Assembly: GCA_004154925.1 (NCBI GenBank)
Contig: QJNS01000193.1
Location: 62,001-126,000, forward strand
Reading direction: 5' to 3'
Length of the DNA: 64,000 nt
Origin: Monosporascus cannonballus
Lineage: Eukaryota > Ascomycota > Sordariomycetes > Xylariales
The notes under the pieces were generated by a model. That model had not been told where the DNA came from. It searched no databases and was given only the letters and a program-made list of their open reading frames with translations. Below are positions 10,813 to 23,019 of the stretch, one piece after another. The translations under genes and the position numbers were made by a program. How positions within the stretch are numbered: position 1 is the stretch's first letter; every line of letters starts with the position of its first letter.

Positions 10813-12700
10813 GTGCCTCTTCTGAGCGGTAGACGACAACGAAGAGCCTTGCAGTCCGTTCGCAGAATGCACAGAGAGCGGTGATCATGGTCTCGACGAG
10901 CGTCCGAGCGATGCGGCAATCATGAGGGAACCCACTAGCGCTCTTGCTGACAGGCCCCCGTTTCCAACGGATGACACCAAGGACCCGCTCCCGAACGCTT
11001 GGTTGGCTTCACCCCCAAGCTAGGGCAGTTATCCGGCAGCGAGACAACCAGTCTTTCTTTCCTTGTGCGGCAATGTGCAATAAGGATGCGAGTGATGAAT
11101 TCCTCGACAAGCCCCACGATGAGAACCGCCGTAGTCCTTCCAGGCAGGGCAAGTTAAGTTCAGTCCAGGCGGAAACGAAACGCCGGAAGGACGATACCAT
11201 TCCGACAAATCGAACACCGATTGCCATGGCGAAGACAATTCGAGGCCTACCCGCACTCCTAAGCCATCTCCGACGTCGACAGGTGGCTGAAGAAACGACT
11301 GCTTCGTGACGCCGTCACCGATCAACCCGTGCTAAGTCTCCATCCGGAGCCGCCGGATCCTTTCCCGACTATGAGGCAAGCCGCAAGCTGATGCCCCGCC
11401 GCAAGAGAGTGCCACCTCAGGACACGCAAGACAATGGCAGCCGCACGGGCCTCGACCGCCTCCGTCAGGATGGACGCAAACGTGCTCGCTCCACAGAACA
11501 AGGGCATGGTCAGGCAGGGCGTATCTCGGAGGTCAGCAGCGATAGCGGATTCGAGCGCGTCACGAAACGGAAACGATCTGATACCGAAAGCCAGGCGCCC
11601 TCTGTACGAAGCGGCTCCTGCTTTTGCCGCGCCCTCCAGGCAACAGCCTCGCAAGGCTGCAACCGCCGCCGATACCTAGAAGATCAAGCTTCAATGGGAG
11701 TTCACACTATTGCACCGACCTCTCCGGCGGGTGTGGAGGCAGCCGCGCATCTGCCGCCTACGAAGGGGCATGCGGAGCGGGGCGGCCGCTGCAACTCTTG
11801 CGGACTATCACCGCAAGTCCTTCTGAGCGTGACGAAGAAAGCGCTCGCGTCCGACGACTCCCTCTTGGATAACCTTCCCGAGGGCGGGGAAACAGAGCTC
11901 CTACTAAGTCAATCAGCCCTCCTCGTTCTGCGATCCTGCTCCTCCATCATTCAGAGTCACCTCATCTCGCGACTCACGGATGGGCCCGGGCGCAATGATT
12001 CCAAGAACCTCGCCAAGCCATCCTCGAGCCGGTTGGCGACATCGGGATTGATATAGGATCGGATAACGAGAGCGCCGGAGATCTGGACTCTGAGAAGACC
12101 GGACGCGAAGAGGGCCTCAACAACGAAGTCGGAAGCGATGGCGAACAGCAGGACCAGCGTCGTTGGTGGCCACCCCTGGAGGAGAGTCGCTTACAACCAT
12201 ACACGAAGGGGAGTAATCATTGCCGTGGATCGCTGCCAGATTAGGTCGCTCCGCGTCTGCTATCACTAAACATTGGCGCATTACGCAAAAGGGGGAGTGA
12301 TTCGGCAGTGTTCTTTTCACAGGACACGGCGCCCCGTCTCCCTCTGGAGGACTATCACAACGACCACACCGCTCTTGCCTCTAGATCTCAACGTGCGTAC
12401 GGCGAGGAGTCGACAGCATGTTGCGAGACTGATCGTGCTTGCAGGGCACTGGCCCGACACTTAAAGCCCACGTGGTCTCCATGCCAGCCACATCATTATA
12501 TTAGATTTGGGGTCGAGGAGGCATTCCTCAGCCACGCCGGCCTCGCAGCATCGGCCTTCCTTCTCTCCCAAGGATTCACGCGCCAAGATATAGGTGATCC
12601 CTATCGCACGGCATTCCTGGTTCGCCCTCTGTACGACTTGGTACTTTCCAGCGTCGGTTCCTTGGACCCGAGCCGGAAGCGCTGGTACGGATGCTAGGAT
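10813..12700 (+). pseudogene. Continuation of a broken, low-complexity gene
   Basis: Plus-strand open stretches in alternating phases occur at about 10944-11309, 11391-12056, and 12308-12697. They share basic, Ser/Thr/Arg-rich composition and a loosely recurring TKRxRxDT motif (near 11160-11210 and 11560-11590), and the last includes a more globular segment ending KRWYGC. No catalytic motif or known domain was found. Frame switches are not at convincing introns. Best read as remains of one large protein gene; a real multi-exon gene with unrecognised introns cannot be excluded. Confidence 0.3.
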
Positions 12701-13664
12701 CATATAGTTGAGAACGGGAGTCTCCTCCGTGGAGCGAAGCAAGATAAGCTCGCAGGAAGACAGCTTTCCCCGAAGCTGAAGGAGGATCTTAGGATGTCGT
12801 AGAAGTGAGGCCGATAAGCGGTTTACAGGGCAATTCTAGGCAGAGCTTTGAGCCTTGTAAGCTCGATAGTATGTCGAGTTTAGGAGAAGTGCTGGCTCAG
12901 GATGGGTAGCTAGCGGCAAAGATCATCGCATGCCAGTTGTAGAGAGTAAACGCTAAAATTACGCTCCACTGTTTCTTGGTAAAGTTAGGACAAGAATAGC
13001 GGAGGGTAACATGAGGTTATTTGGTCGTTATGGGATTGTAGGTCCTTTGCGCTCTATCACCATCTTGCCTGGGGTAGCGAATATCTTGTTTTGCCCTTTG
13101 TTTTACACGGTGCGGACATGCATCCCATTTATTGCTACTGCTTTGCTTCTTGGTGTAACAGAATCGTATATTCGTAACCAGCTGAAGAAGCCGGAAAGCA
13201 GCCCTCCATGATTGGCAGAATGCATGTCCAATCTTCCAATCGGCAGGCGAAGTCTTATATGCGCGTCGAACTGGATGACTTCCCAACCTGCAAATAACTC
13301 GGCGGCTGTAGGAATATATAACTATATTACGCTTGAACTACTAACGCAGTTCGAGCGCCCGATCTTTTGCAATAATCCAATAGCGGCGAGTCACCAAAAC
13401 CCTTCGTGGTGCGTCACGCATGGACAGGCTGAGAACCCCAGTGGGAATAAATAGTTTTCGCTTATCCCGCCAACGAAGGGGAGTTTCCTCGGTTCCGAGG
13501 ATGAAGGAACAGTCGGACCCCGCGAGAGAATCCGCCAGATGATGAAGCCCGGTCGTGTTCAAGCCTGGGATTATGCTCGGGCGATCACCATCCTCAATGG
13601 TTTCGACAAAATGTGTAGGTTCCGCTATCTTCAATCAAAGTTCCCCGAGCTCACTCATCTTGGA
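12701..13664. other. Non-coding stretch, nothing recognised
   Basis: Normal to slightly AT-rich composition. Short frames at 13011-13211 and 13212-13454 have no domain features and no coding-like codon use. No RNA gene or repeat was seen. It includes the region downstream of the minus-strand ParB/Srx-like pseudogene. Confidence 0.5.
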
Positions 13665-14009
13665 TCATCTCCGAATAACAATTGTTACCCTTTCATCTTT
13701 TGTTGTGAGCTTGCGGCGCATCTCCCGGGCTTCATCATGTGTAGCTTCAACCGCTCTAATTGTCGTCCCTGGGTTTAGAAGCTCCCTCATGAGGTAAAGC
13801 CGACGGTTGTCCAGCGTTACCCAGCCTTGATGTTCGAAATACACCAGACGAATAGGGGGAAGTTCGGCGAAAAAGTCGAGGATTTGCTGTTGAGTTGCTC
13901 CCCGAAGCCTATGGATTATGTCTCGAAGGTTCTGGCGATTCCGGAAGCTGCCTGCAAATGAGTCTTAGGACCAACCTATTTCGTCCACAGACACATCACA
14001 CTCGGCCAT
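13665..14009 (-). pseudogene. Small ParB/sulfiredoxin-like 'DNRRL' protein with one premature stop
   Basis: Starting at ATG 14009-14007 the frame gives 114 codons to TGA 13665-13667, interrupted only by TAA at codon 15 (13967-13965), inside a motif that would read WS-Q-DS in relatives (CAA to TAA, a single C-to-T). Downstream are SFRNRQNLRDIIHRLR, then LPPIRLVYF, then GWVTLDNRRLYLMREL, the core of small proteins that fold like the ParB N-terminal/sulfiredoxin domain, as I recall them from fungi and from bacterial effector-like proteins. The tail ends in a basic TTKDERVTIVIRR strand. Length fits a complete single-domain protein. An alternative is that translation begins downstream or by splicing around the stop; no intron signals are seen. 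Function of the family is not established; family call rests on memory of motifs. Confidence 0.6.
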
Positions 14010-14833
14010 CTTTAAGCCAGTCTATACGCCCTTGTAATTGGCTGTGAGTTTCTCTATGGCCGCCTGTATGGTGTTCAGCCAGTGGCCACTAGTATGGAAA
14101 TACGAATGACAAGGGATTATGGGCAGGGGATTTCCCAGCTGCAGGTCAGATACTTACATACCCTTTAAATTTCCCGGACAATTCTCGGATCATGAGTAGC
14201 AGCCAGGCCACTACTATTGTACGCATTCAACAGGTGAGGCTGATATGGTAGAAGTGAATAAGCGTGTTTAACAGAAGTTAGCGAGAGGGCACACGCAACA
14301 CAGCGAGCAAAACGATCAATTCTGGCAGTGGTGCGTGCCGGTGTGGTGCAAGATTGAAGCCTAGCATTCACCTGAACTGTTGGCCGAGGAGCCAACCACA
14401 TTATTTATGCAGATATCCTCAGGTCTTGAGGTCCTACACCATATTATCATTTTGTGACAGCCCCGCAGTTATCGCAGGCCTGATTGCTGTGGCCGCTCCA
14501 AGCTGCTATTGGCATACCGCAGGAGTTCGCATGCTTCGCGACCAATAGTAATTGTCCGGGTCAGAATGTGCACACCCTGTATTACATAATTGGATTAAGG
14601 TGCATGGTAGTGGACAGCTGAAGATTGCAGACGAGGTTGCTTTGCATAATCACATGGGAGGTGCAGCGTATGAGTTTCATGTCATCCCAAGACTGTGCAG
14701 AGCAATACATATCCAAGCAATGCAGCCCCGAAATACCAATATATTTCGACTCCTTACAGTTGATCTTGTTAGCCCACTACAGGCAAACGTCCGGCTGTAT
14801 TCCTTCAGTGCTTCTTCGCCATCCGCAGGTATC
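14010..14833. other. Spacer between two divergent gene relics
   Basis: About 820 bp containing the presumed upstream regions of the minus-strand ParB/Srx-like relic and the plus-strand MABP-like relic. The plus frame of the latter is open back to 14552 but that part shows no domain pattern, so it is treated as leader sequence. Possible 3' splice-like CAG sites occur just before 14830. No promoter motif is convincing. Confidence 0.45.
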
Positions 14834-15276
14834 ATGGCCTACGTACGCACCGTAGATGTGGTCTACAAGGACAACTCCCATGCTTTGGATGGGCAAGACA
14901 TTAACAAGGGATTTGGAGGTACACTCGTGATTATGACCCGCTCTCTGGGTATGAGACTGACCGGCTACTCAAAGGTGATTATGTTTACCTTGTCCCGAGA
15001 TACACAAGCAACCGTGATGAAGCGGCATGCGCTTTCTCCCTATACACGACGTACTCGCAGGATCTGTGTGGACACGATATTTCGAAGGGTGACGGTAAAG
15101 ACCTCTACCGTTATATACAGGCTCACTATCATCCCGACAATGATGGTAGGAAGGTCATTGGTTCAGTTCATCTCAAAGAAAGTCCAGAGGGCGACGGACA
15201 CACTGATGATCTAAATAAGGGCCGAGGGGGCAGGTATTTGTATCTTTGCTGGACTTATGAAAACCAAGGGCTGTAG
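14834..15276 (+). pseudogene. Frameshifted small protein with three D-x-[NS]-K-G-x-G-G motifs (MABP/Vps62-like)
   Basis: ATG at 14834 opens a frame beginning MAYVRTVDVVYKD. After the first motif DINKGFGG (ending 14920) the frame shifts by one missing base at about 14920-14922 and the protein-like sequence continues in the next phase to TAG 15274-15276, with DISKGDGG (from 15076) and DLNKGRGG followed by RYLYLCW (from 15208). The evenly spaced D-[ILV]-[NS]-K-G-x-G-G plus YLYL pattern is typical of the three-fold beta-prism of MABP and Vps62-type domains, found in membrane-associating proteins. Total about 147 codons, a full single domain. The second half has no stop in 117 codons, so the frameshift is recent or a sequencing error. 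No signal peptide or membrane segment is visible. Function unknown. Confidence 0.6.
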
Positions 15277-15530
15277 TGGTGTTTGCGAGCTGGATAATTA
15301 GGTTCTGCATACCGGCTCAAAGAAAAGAAGTTGTTACAGCAACAGCGGGTTACACAGCATTTATTGCGGTTTATGTTGGGAAAAAACTATTTTTGAGCAT
15401 ATCTTTTTAATGCTTCTTGTAGAGTCTGTTGATGCAACTTGAAGAATTTGAATCTTGAAAATGCCTTGAGGAACGAAGTTGACGGAAGGTCTAGGGTTTG
15501 CACTACCCACCCATCCACGAGTACCCACTC

Positions 15531-15566
15531 ACCCCTGCTACCCACCTCCGGGTGGGTAACAGGGGT
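15531..15566. repeat. 16 bp inverted repeat (hairpin) rich in TACCCAC
   Basis: ACCCCTGCTACCCACC (15531-15546) pairs with GGTGGGTAACAGGGGT (15551-15566) with one mismatch and a 4 nt loop. Several further TACCCAC/CACCC units lie just upstream (15500-15530). It sits exactly at the border between the normal-composition island and the AT-rich block. May be a transposon end (CAGGGG termini occur in hAT elements; Helitrons end in hairpins), but no partner end was found. Confidence 0.6.
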
Positions 15567-15579
15567 ACGTAGGTAAAAC

Positions 15580-16054
15580 GAAACTATTTACGGAATAATT
15601 ATCCGTAAATATTTAAAATGCTAAATAATTAATTATTTATAAACATTTTTATAACTTTAATATTTATTATTTAAAAAATAATATTTAATTACATTTTATT
15701 AAATTTAAATTTAAATATTAATACTTAAAGTATAATTTTTTAATTATTATATTTAATTTTAATTATAATTTTTATAAATATAATACCGCATTAATTTAAA
15801 TATTAATTAAAAATATAATAACTTTTACATATAAAATTATATTAATTTGAATATTATGAAAAATATTTATAATTTTTATATATAAACTTTAATTAATTTA
15901 AATATATTTACTTTTAAAATTTGTTCGTATTTTAAATTTAAATTATTTAAATATTTTAAGAAATCCGGTTTATTATATAATATATCTGTAATTTTATTCT
16001 ATTTTTATCGTATTGAATAGTTTATTAATAATGTATTTGTATTAAGTAAAATAT
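15580..16054. other. AT-rich RIP-like sequence, no feature
   Basis: Strongly AT-rich DNA with abundant TpA and few CpA. No frame or repeat could be recognised. It ends at the left LTR of the gag-only element. Confidence 0.7.
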
Positions 16055-17571
16055 TGTTACGGGCCAAGGGCTCTAATAGAAGGATTAGCGTAACGCTAAT
16101 CTCGTAGTTCCTGTATATATAGCTAGCTGCTCCTATATATTTTCTTAGCTGTTCTCTAGATTTCTCAATAAACCTGTTATGGCCTATATTTTTAGTTACT
16201 ACGTATATAGCCTTTTATATATTAAGAAATCTTTTTTTTCGCGAACGGTCCGTCGCCGTAAGAAATATATTAGCGTTATGCACCCGTTATTCATATATAA
16301 TTTATTCGCTATGGATACCGACGAACTACGCCGTTAGGTTTTATAAGCCGTTTGCGAATTATAAGGCCCTAAAAAATATAATATCTGGAGGTTCGAAATA
16401 AATAAGAAATTATTCGTTAACGGAAAGTCGATCGGCGATAATCGTATGTAATTTCTTTATATTTAGGAAGTTTTTAGCCGTTAGTTTCAAAAGTTAATAT
16501 TTTTGCCGTATATGCAAAAAACTTTAAAAAAGCCGAACCCCTAAGTTTTTTTAAATTATATCGCCGTTACCTTAAAAAAACCTAATAAAAAATGGAAAAT
16601 TAATTAACGTTTAACCAAATTATATTAATATAACGTTTAAACGGTATTTAAATATATTTTTATATTTGAACATATTTTTTACTAAGCCGGAAAAAATAAA
16701 TAACCGGATAAAGCAAAAATTTTCCTGTTAATTTCGGATTTTAACGCCAAAACGAAAAAGTAATTAAATTACGAAAGGTGGCCTAATATTTGGAAAAAAT
16801 TTACGTAATTTTTTTGCCGTTCGAAAATATCGTTTTTAATGGCCTTTATCCCGATGTATTTATGTATAATAATTTTCCAATTTAAAGGCGATATTATAAA
16901 AGGTATAAAAATTAATACGTTAGCCGTTAATTATTAACATAAGCGCCGCTGGCGAACGGAAAGGCGTTATTTAGGGTATGGTGAAATAGGATATTTTCGA
17001 AGGAATTATCCTAAAGGGAAAGAAGTCGCCGTCCGATATATTGGCGTTAATAAGGCCCTAAAGGTTTTATCGTTACTTAAATAATAATATGTAACCGCGA
17101 AAGCGTTTAATAAAGTTTGGAAGAATTTAGATAAATTTGATATTTACGAAACATTAAAAAAATTAACAAAAAAAACCTTAGGGAAAATAATGCGAAAATA
17201 TAAAACTGATAACGCGTAACGCGCTAAAGACGTACGGGCGTAAAATACGCGGCGTAATTTTCCTGTAACCGTCGGAAAACCCCTTGGATTAGGATTTGCG
17301 AATATCGCCGCCTTAAAGTAAAATCCTTAAAAAGGTATTACGAATAAACGTTTGCCGCGTAACAGGAAAAAACGAGGATTAGATTTAGAGGGGGGGGGTT
17401 ATATTACGAGTTAAGCGCCTTAGTAAAGGGATTAGCGTAACGTTAATCCCGTAGTTTCTGTATATACAGCTAGATGCTTCCACGTATTTTCTTAGCTGTT
17501 CTTTAGATTTCTTAATAAATCTATTATGGCCTATATCCTTAGTTACTGCGTATATAGCCCCTTATAAATAT
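16055..17571 (+). mobile_element. Gag-only non-autonomous LTR retroelement
   Basis: Two direct repeats of about 168-170 bp, 16055-16222 and 17402-17571, are clearly homologous (shared GATTAGCGTAACG, TTTCTTAGCTGTTCT and TGTATATA blocks; differences almost all C/T or G/A) and start TGTTAC or its RIP form. A purine-rich tract ending in a run of nine G (about 17363-17398) lies directly before the right repeat, as expected of a plus-strand polypurine tract. The 1.2 kb interior holds a single gag-like frame and no protease, reverse transcriptase or integrase. This is a compact element that must be mobilised in trans. No clear target duplication remains. Confidence 0.8.
16311..17404 (+). pseudogene. 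gag: Gag-like ORF with a RIP-converted CCHC zinc knuckle
   Basis: From ATG 16311 (MDTDELRR) one frame runs about 365 codons to the right LTR. All its in-frame stops are TAA or TAG, none TGA, exactly what C-to-T at CAA/CAG gives. At 16968-17009 the frame reads Y-L-G-Y-G-E-I-G-Y-F-R-R-N-Y: the spacing is that of a retroviral-type CX2CX4HX4C knuckle with every Cys and the His replaced by Tyr (TGC/TGT or CAC/CAT to TAT), each a single transition. A basic region follows. After the knuckle a further ~130 codons remain open in the same sense (KAFNKVWKNLDKF, then RNRKKRG near the end), longer than usual after a Gag knuckle. Gag packages the RNA; this copy is dead. Family cannot be named more exactly. 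Confidence 0.75.
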
Positions 17572-20500
17572 AAAGTATTTTAATGTATTTAAGTTTTTAA
17601 AACCGTTTTTAATGTATTCGGTTTCAGGGTTTTATTAATTAAATTTTATATATTATTTAGCAAAAAATATACCTTATTTCGATAAATCTGTAAAATCTAT
17701 TAATATTACTTATTTATATTAGAAAATTAATTAATATTACATATTTAATTATAAATATAATATATTTATTTTAAATCCTATATAAATTAATAATTTTAAG
17801 TAATTAATAAATAAATTTATACGTACAATTATAACATAACTATATTTTATCAAATAAATCTTAGATAATTTTCGATATAAACTATTAAAATAAAGTATTA
17901 AATATTATTAAAATAAAATTCTTTTGGTATTTATGAATTTTTCGAATAATAATTATTTAGACGAAAATCATTAAAATTACTAAAACTTATAGTACTTATT
18001 ATTAAGTTTTTATTACTTTGAATTTTGAATTTTGCCGATTATTTCCATGAAGGAATTTTTATTTTTAAGTTTAATTTTACGTTTATTTTTAACTGTATTT
18101 TTGCATTAAGATAAATATTTGCCTTTAAAGTTTTTAATTTATAAAAAATAAATAACTTTAAATTAAGGTTAATAAATCAATTAATATTTAATATAATATT
18201 ATAATTAATAAGAATATTAATTTACCAAATTTTAAGTAAGTTGGATGTTAAAAATTACGGATTATATTTTAAAATTAATAATAATATTAAAATTAGTTAA
18301 TTAAAATTAATTAAAAATTATGATTTCGAAAACGTATACTTTTATAATGATTTGTAATATATTATTTATAAAATAAACAAAAAAGAGTAAATCTCTTAGA
18401 GTAATTGAAATAAATTGAATATAAAACGTTTTTTTTAAAAAACCATTATTAATATAATATTTATATTTATATATAATTGAAAATATATTATAAATTATTT
18501 CTTTTGATATAAGAATCGATATATTTATTAATCATGTAAATGTGTTTTATTAATGTACGTTTTTAAACAAATTGTAAAAAACTATTAAAATTATTATAGA
18601 TTTTTATTTCGTACTTTAACCGATATAATTATAACTTTGTTAATTTTGACGTATTTTTTAATATTTAAATTGTTTAAATGTATTTAGAAATTAAAGATTT
18701 ATTATATAATGTTCTTATTATAAATTTATTATTTTAATAAACAATTAAGTACATTTCAGGTTAATAAGTTTATGAATTTAAAATATAAGAATTTCAAAGG
18801 CAAATAAACAATTTCTAATTTCCTTAATGCTTAAAATAAAATAAATAACATTTAAATTTTATTTTTCCCTAACGTTCCGTAATTTAAATAAGTTCGTCGT
18901 TTTCGATATAATCGTAATAAATATTAAGTAATAAATTTTCTTATATATTTTGCAAATTCAATATAATAAAAGGATTAATTGAAAACATACCATATTTTAA
19001 TTTAAAACAATTATATAAGTATATTAAATTAACTTAATTTTACGATAGTGTTATTAATTTAGCCGTAATTTAAATATAAAGATAATTACGTTAAAATATA
19101 GTTACTATAAGAACAAAAACGTTTATATTTTACGTTAAAATATCGGAATAATTTAATTAAAAATGTTTACATAACAATTAATGTATTAATATCCGTATCA
19201 AAGACTTATATAATTTATATATTCTTAATCAATACTTGACAATGTATTTCGAAGGTTTATTATTATTTAGATTTAATAAGTTTTAAAAAATATATTATTA
19301 AATATTATCAAAAGTATTACCGGAAAAACATTAGAATAATGCGAAAAAATAAATAGTATTTGGAAAATTTAACATTTTCGAGTATAAGTTTTAAAAACCT
19401 TCGATTAATATATTATCGGTAAAGTAATTTTATTAAATTCCTTTTATATCTTTCGTATTCAAACTTAAAAATACGACTAAATTAATAAATTGTTTTATCT
19501 CAAAAAACGATACTTATACATACTTACTTTAAAGGTATTATTAATTTCTTCAAATAAAACTTTAAACTTAAATCCGATAAAAATATAAAATTTGAGAAAA
19601 ATAAAATAATATATAGTTTTTTTAACATTTTCTCAATATAAATATGATAAAATTTAAAGCAATTTTAAACGATTCGAAATAGTACTTTAAAATAAAAACT
19701 TAGTATATTAATAAACTTTGGATATAAGAATGAATTTCGTATTTATAAATAGATTTGTTATAGTTTTATTTGTATGAAAATATTATTATAATTTAAATTT
19801 TACGAAACGTTAAAAGACTTTTTTAATTAAAAAACGGTTTACAAGTGTCGATTAAACAATCAATAATATTTTATGTAATTGCTGTAATTTCAAAATTAAT
19901 TATGTCTTAAAATGTATATGATCTGCGATTATAAATCTTAATCAAGGCACTCGGATAAATATATATATTACGGAATTTTAAAAAACTCTTACGTTTTAAA
20001 TAATTTACAATAATGTTAAACTTGCTTTTCTACAAAACAACTATTACACATTTAAGTTATTATTACTATTCGATGTTAATATTAATTTATATCACGAATT
20101 ATTTAATATAAATTAATCCAGAAATAAATACGAAAATTAAAACAAAAATTAATATAACATTATTAACGAAATAATAAAGATGAACGTATTTTTATTATGA
20201 TATAATTAATCGTATTCGAACTTAATTTGCCTAATTTTCATTATTTTCTTTATCCTTTTTTATATTTAAACCTGTTTAACGTTTATATTTTATTATTTAG
20301 AATTTTTAATCGTTTAAAAAGAGTTTTTCTTAGAACTTTATAAAAATTGAAAAAAATAATTCAAATAACCTTTTATTTATTTAATTCCTTTTTACATAAT
20401 TTGTTTTATATATTTTCTAAAATCTTTTATGCCGAAATTGGTTGAGTTATTTGTTATTATAACCTGGATATTTTTTTAATAGCCGTATTATTTAATATTT

Positions 20501-23019
20501 TATATAATATTTCATTATTTAATTTTCTTTTTTTATTTTTATATAAGTAAATATTATTTAAAGTATATTCAAATGTTTAATTTGTTTCGATAAAATATAT
20601 ATATATATTTTAGAAAGAATATATTATATGAACGAAAACTTAAACGTCAATAATTATTAAAACGTAAAATTCGAAAAAAGGTTTTTATAATTCCGATTAT
20701 ATAATTTTATTTCCGTAACTTTTGTGTTTATCCTTAAACATACAGAAATTTAGAAAATTATAAATAAAAGTTATATACCGGACTTTATGAATACAATAAA
20801 ACCTTTAGATAATATTGAAAGATTAAGACAAATTAACGCATATTTTAATTATATAACGAATTTTTAAAGTAAACTCTACTAACGCTGAACGAATATTATA
20901 GAATTATAGTTAGCATAATAAATAACGCGTATTAGAAAAACTTTCATATCAAAACTTATATTATTTTATTTCTCTTTATGTTAAGTTAATTACGTTTTAT
21001 ATAATGCGCCATTTATATAATTCTTTTATAAAATAATTATAATATTACTTTTACTGTATTTCGAATATATTCGACTTTTATTATAAAATTAACAAATTTT
21101 TGTTAATTAATCAATATTTAAGCTTATATTGTAAAATCAAATTTGTTAATATTAAAGTGTTCAATAAAAATCAAAGCTCTTTTTAAAAAGTATATTCTTT
21201 ATATCGTTATCAAAAGTAATTGTTTTTAAAAATATAATTACTATATAAACTATATTCTAAATATACCGGCGTTTTCTGTTTTATAAATATAATATATTAC
21301 AATATGAAATCGTAAAAATAATATGAATATTTTTTATATATTATTTTAAAATTATAAAGTGCGCTTTAAGTAAACTGAGAATTAAGCCTTTTTAACATAT
21401 TTGTTAGGTAATTTGTCGTTATCTGATTCGTTAAAATCTTTTTGTTCTTAGAATTAAATTCGGTTTTTAATTTCTGAGTATTTTTTTAATAATCTGTTTC
21501 GTTAAATACGTAATTATTTTCAAATTTGTTTTCGTTTTTAATATTAAGTTATTTTTCAAATTCAAGTTTACTTTTATTTCATTGGAATATTTATTTTTAT
21601 CGCACAAAATATCCCTTAATTCCCGTAATAAACTTTTTATTCCGATGATCTTTTTGACAAAGATTAATTTAAAAACTTTTTATTGGTTATAATTTGATTA
21701 AAAATATTAATAAAAAACGATACAATTCTGTAATATTAAAGTCAAACAGTATTTTAATTTTATTGCAAATCATGTTGTTAAATATAATTAAATAAGATTA
21801 TTATTTCGAAAACGAAAAGTTCATACGATAAAGAATTAATATAATAAAAAAATATTTTACGTGAAATTTTAAAAATGATATTTAAAACAATTATGCACGT
21901 AAAATATTATAATATAATTTTTATTATTCAAATGATATATTTAACTGTTATTTTGTGCTGTATTTTCCGAATAAAGCTATAAATATATTATTATTTTTTT
22001 GTTTTTAATTTTTGTACGCTGTATAAAATTAAAGTATTTCCTTTTAAAATTATATTATATTTTTATTATATTGAATATTTCGTAATATTATGAAGAAAAT
22101 CTTAATTGAATATCGTAATATACCGTTTTGTTATTTAGTAAATTTATTCGTTATTTTAATTATTATTGTTTATTATTATTAATTTTATTTTTTATAAAAC
22201 CAAATTTCTATTTCCGGAATTTGAATAGCAAAAATAACAAGGTTATTTTAACAATAATTGCAGATTATAATTTAAACGATAACAGTAATTAAATTGATTC
22301 GATAACAATTTTTAGCTTCTTTTATTAAGAACAAGTAAATCTTAAAAAATATTTATAATTGTAAAATATTAAAAGAAAAGTTCAATTATAAATTTCATAT
22401 CATTATTTCAATTTATGAAATAATTTATTTACCGTAAAATTACTATACTAGTCAATATAATTTTAATTTCAAAAAAAGCTGTAATTTTACGCAAAATTAA
22501 AACGGTTTAAATATTATATATTTTATTAACTTTATAAAGTTTTGGTAAGTTTGAAATGCAAGAAATCTTATATAATATATAACTGAAAAATGATTTTAAA
22601 ACTTAATAATTTATATAAAAGATATTATAAAAATTGGCCAAAAATAAAATAGTTACGTTCTTTATTAATAGAATTTGGATACGATTTATACGCACATAAT
22701 TATTATTTATTTAAAATATTTCAGTTTCATTAAATAAATATATAAATATGTTTAAAAGTTTTTCTGAATGTTGTATAATAAATACATTGTATTGTTTTAA
22801 TTAATAGAAATCTACTCGCAATTTGACGGAGATTTTTTAAGTACGTTAATTATATTTATATTTATGTAATTCTTTTTAATTTATATATTATATACTAAAT
22901 TATTCCTTTGATATGCTTTGTTTATATAACAAAATATTTATATTTTTCTTTTGTATTGTTAATTGTATTATTAATATAATTATAATTTTAATATTTATAA
23001 TTAATTCAGAATTGTCAAA
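17572..23019. other. Heavily AT-rich RIP-mutated DNA without readable features
   Basis: About 5.4 kb with many stops in all frames. CG dinucleotides survive throughout while CA/TG are sparse, as expected if CpA sites were the targets. Probably old transposon DNA, but I could not recover a protein frame, LTR or TIR by eye. Confidence 0.6.
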
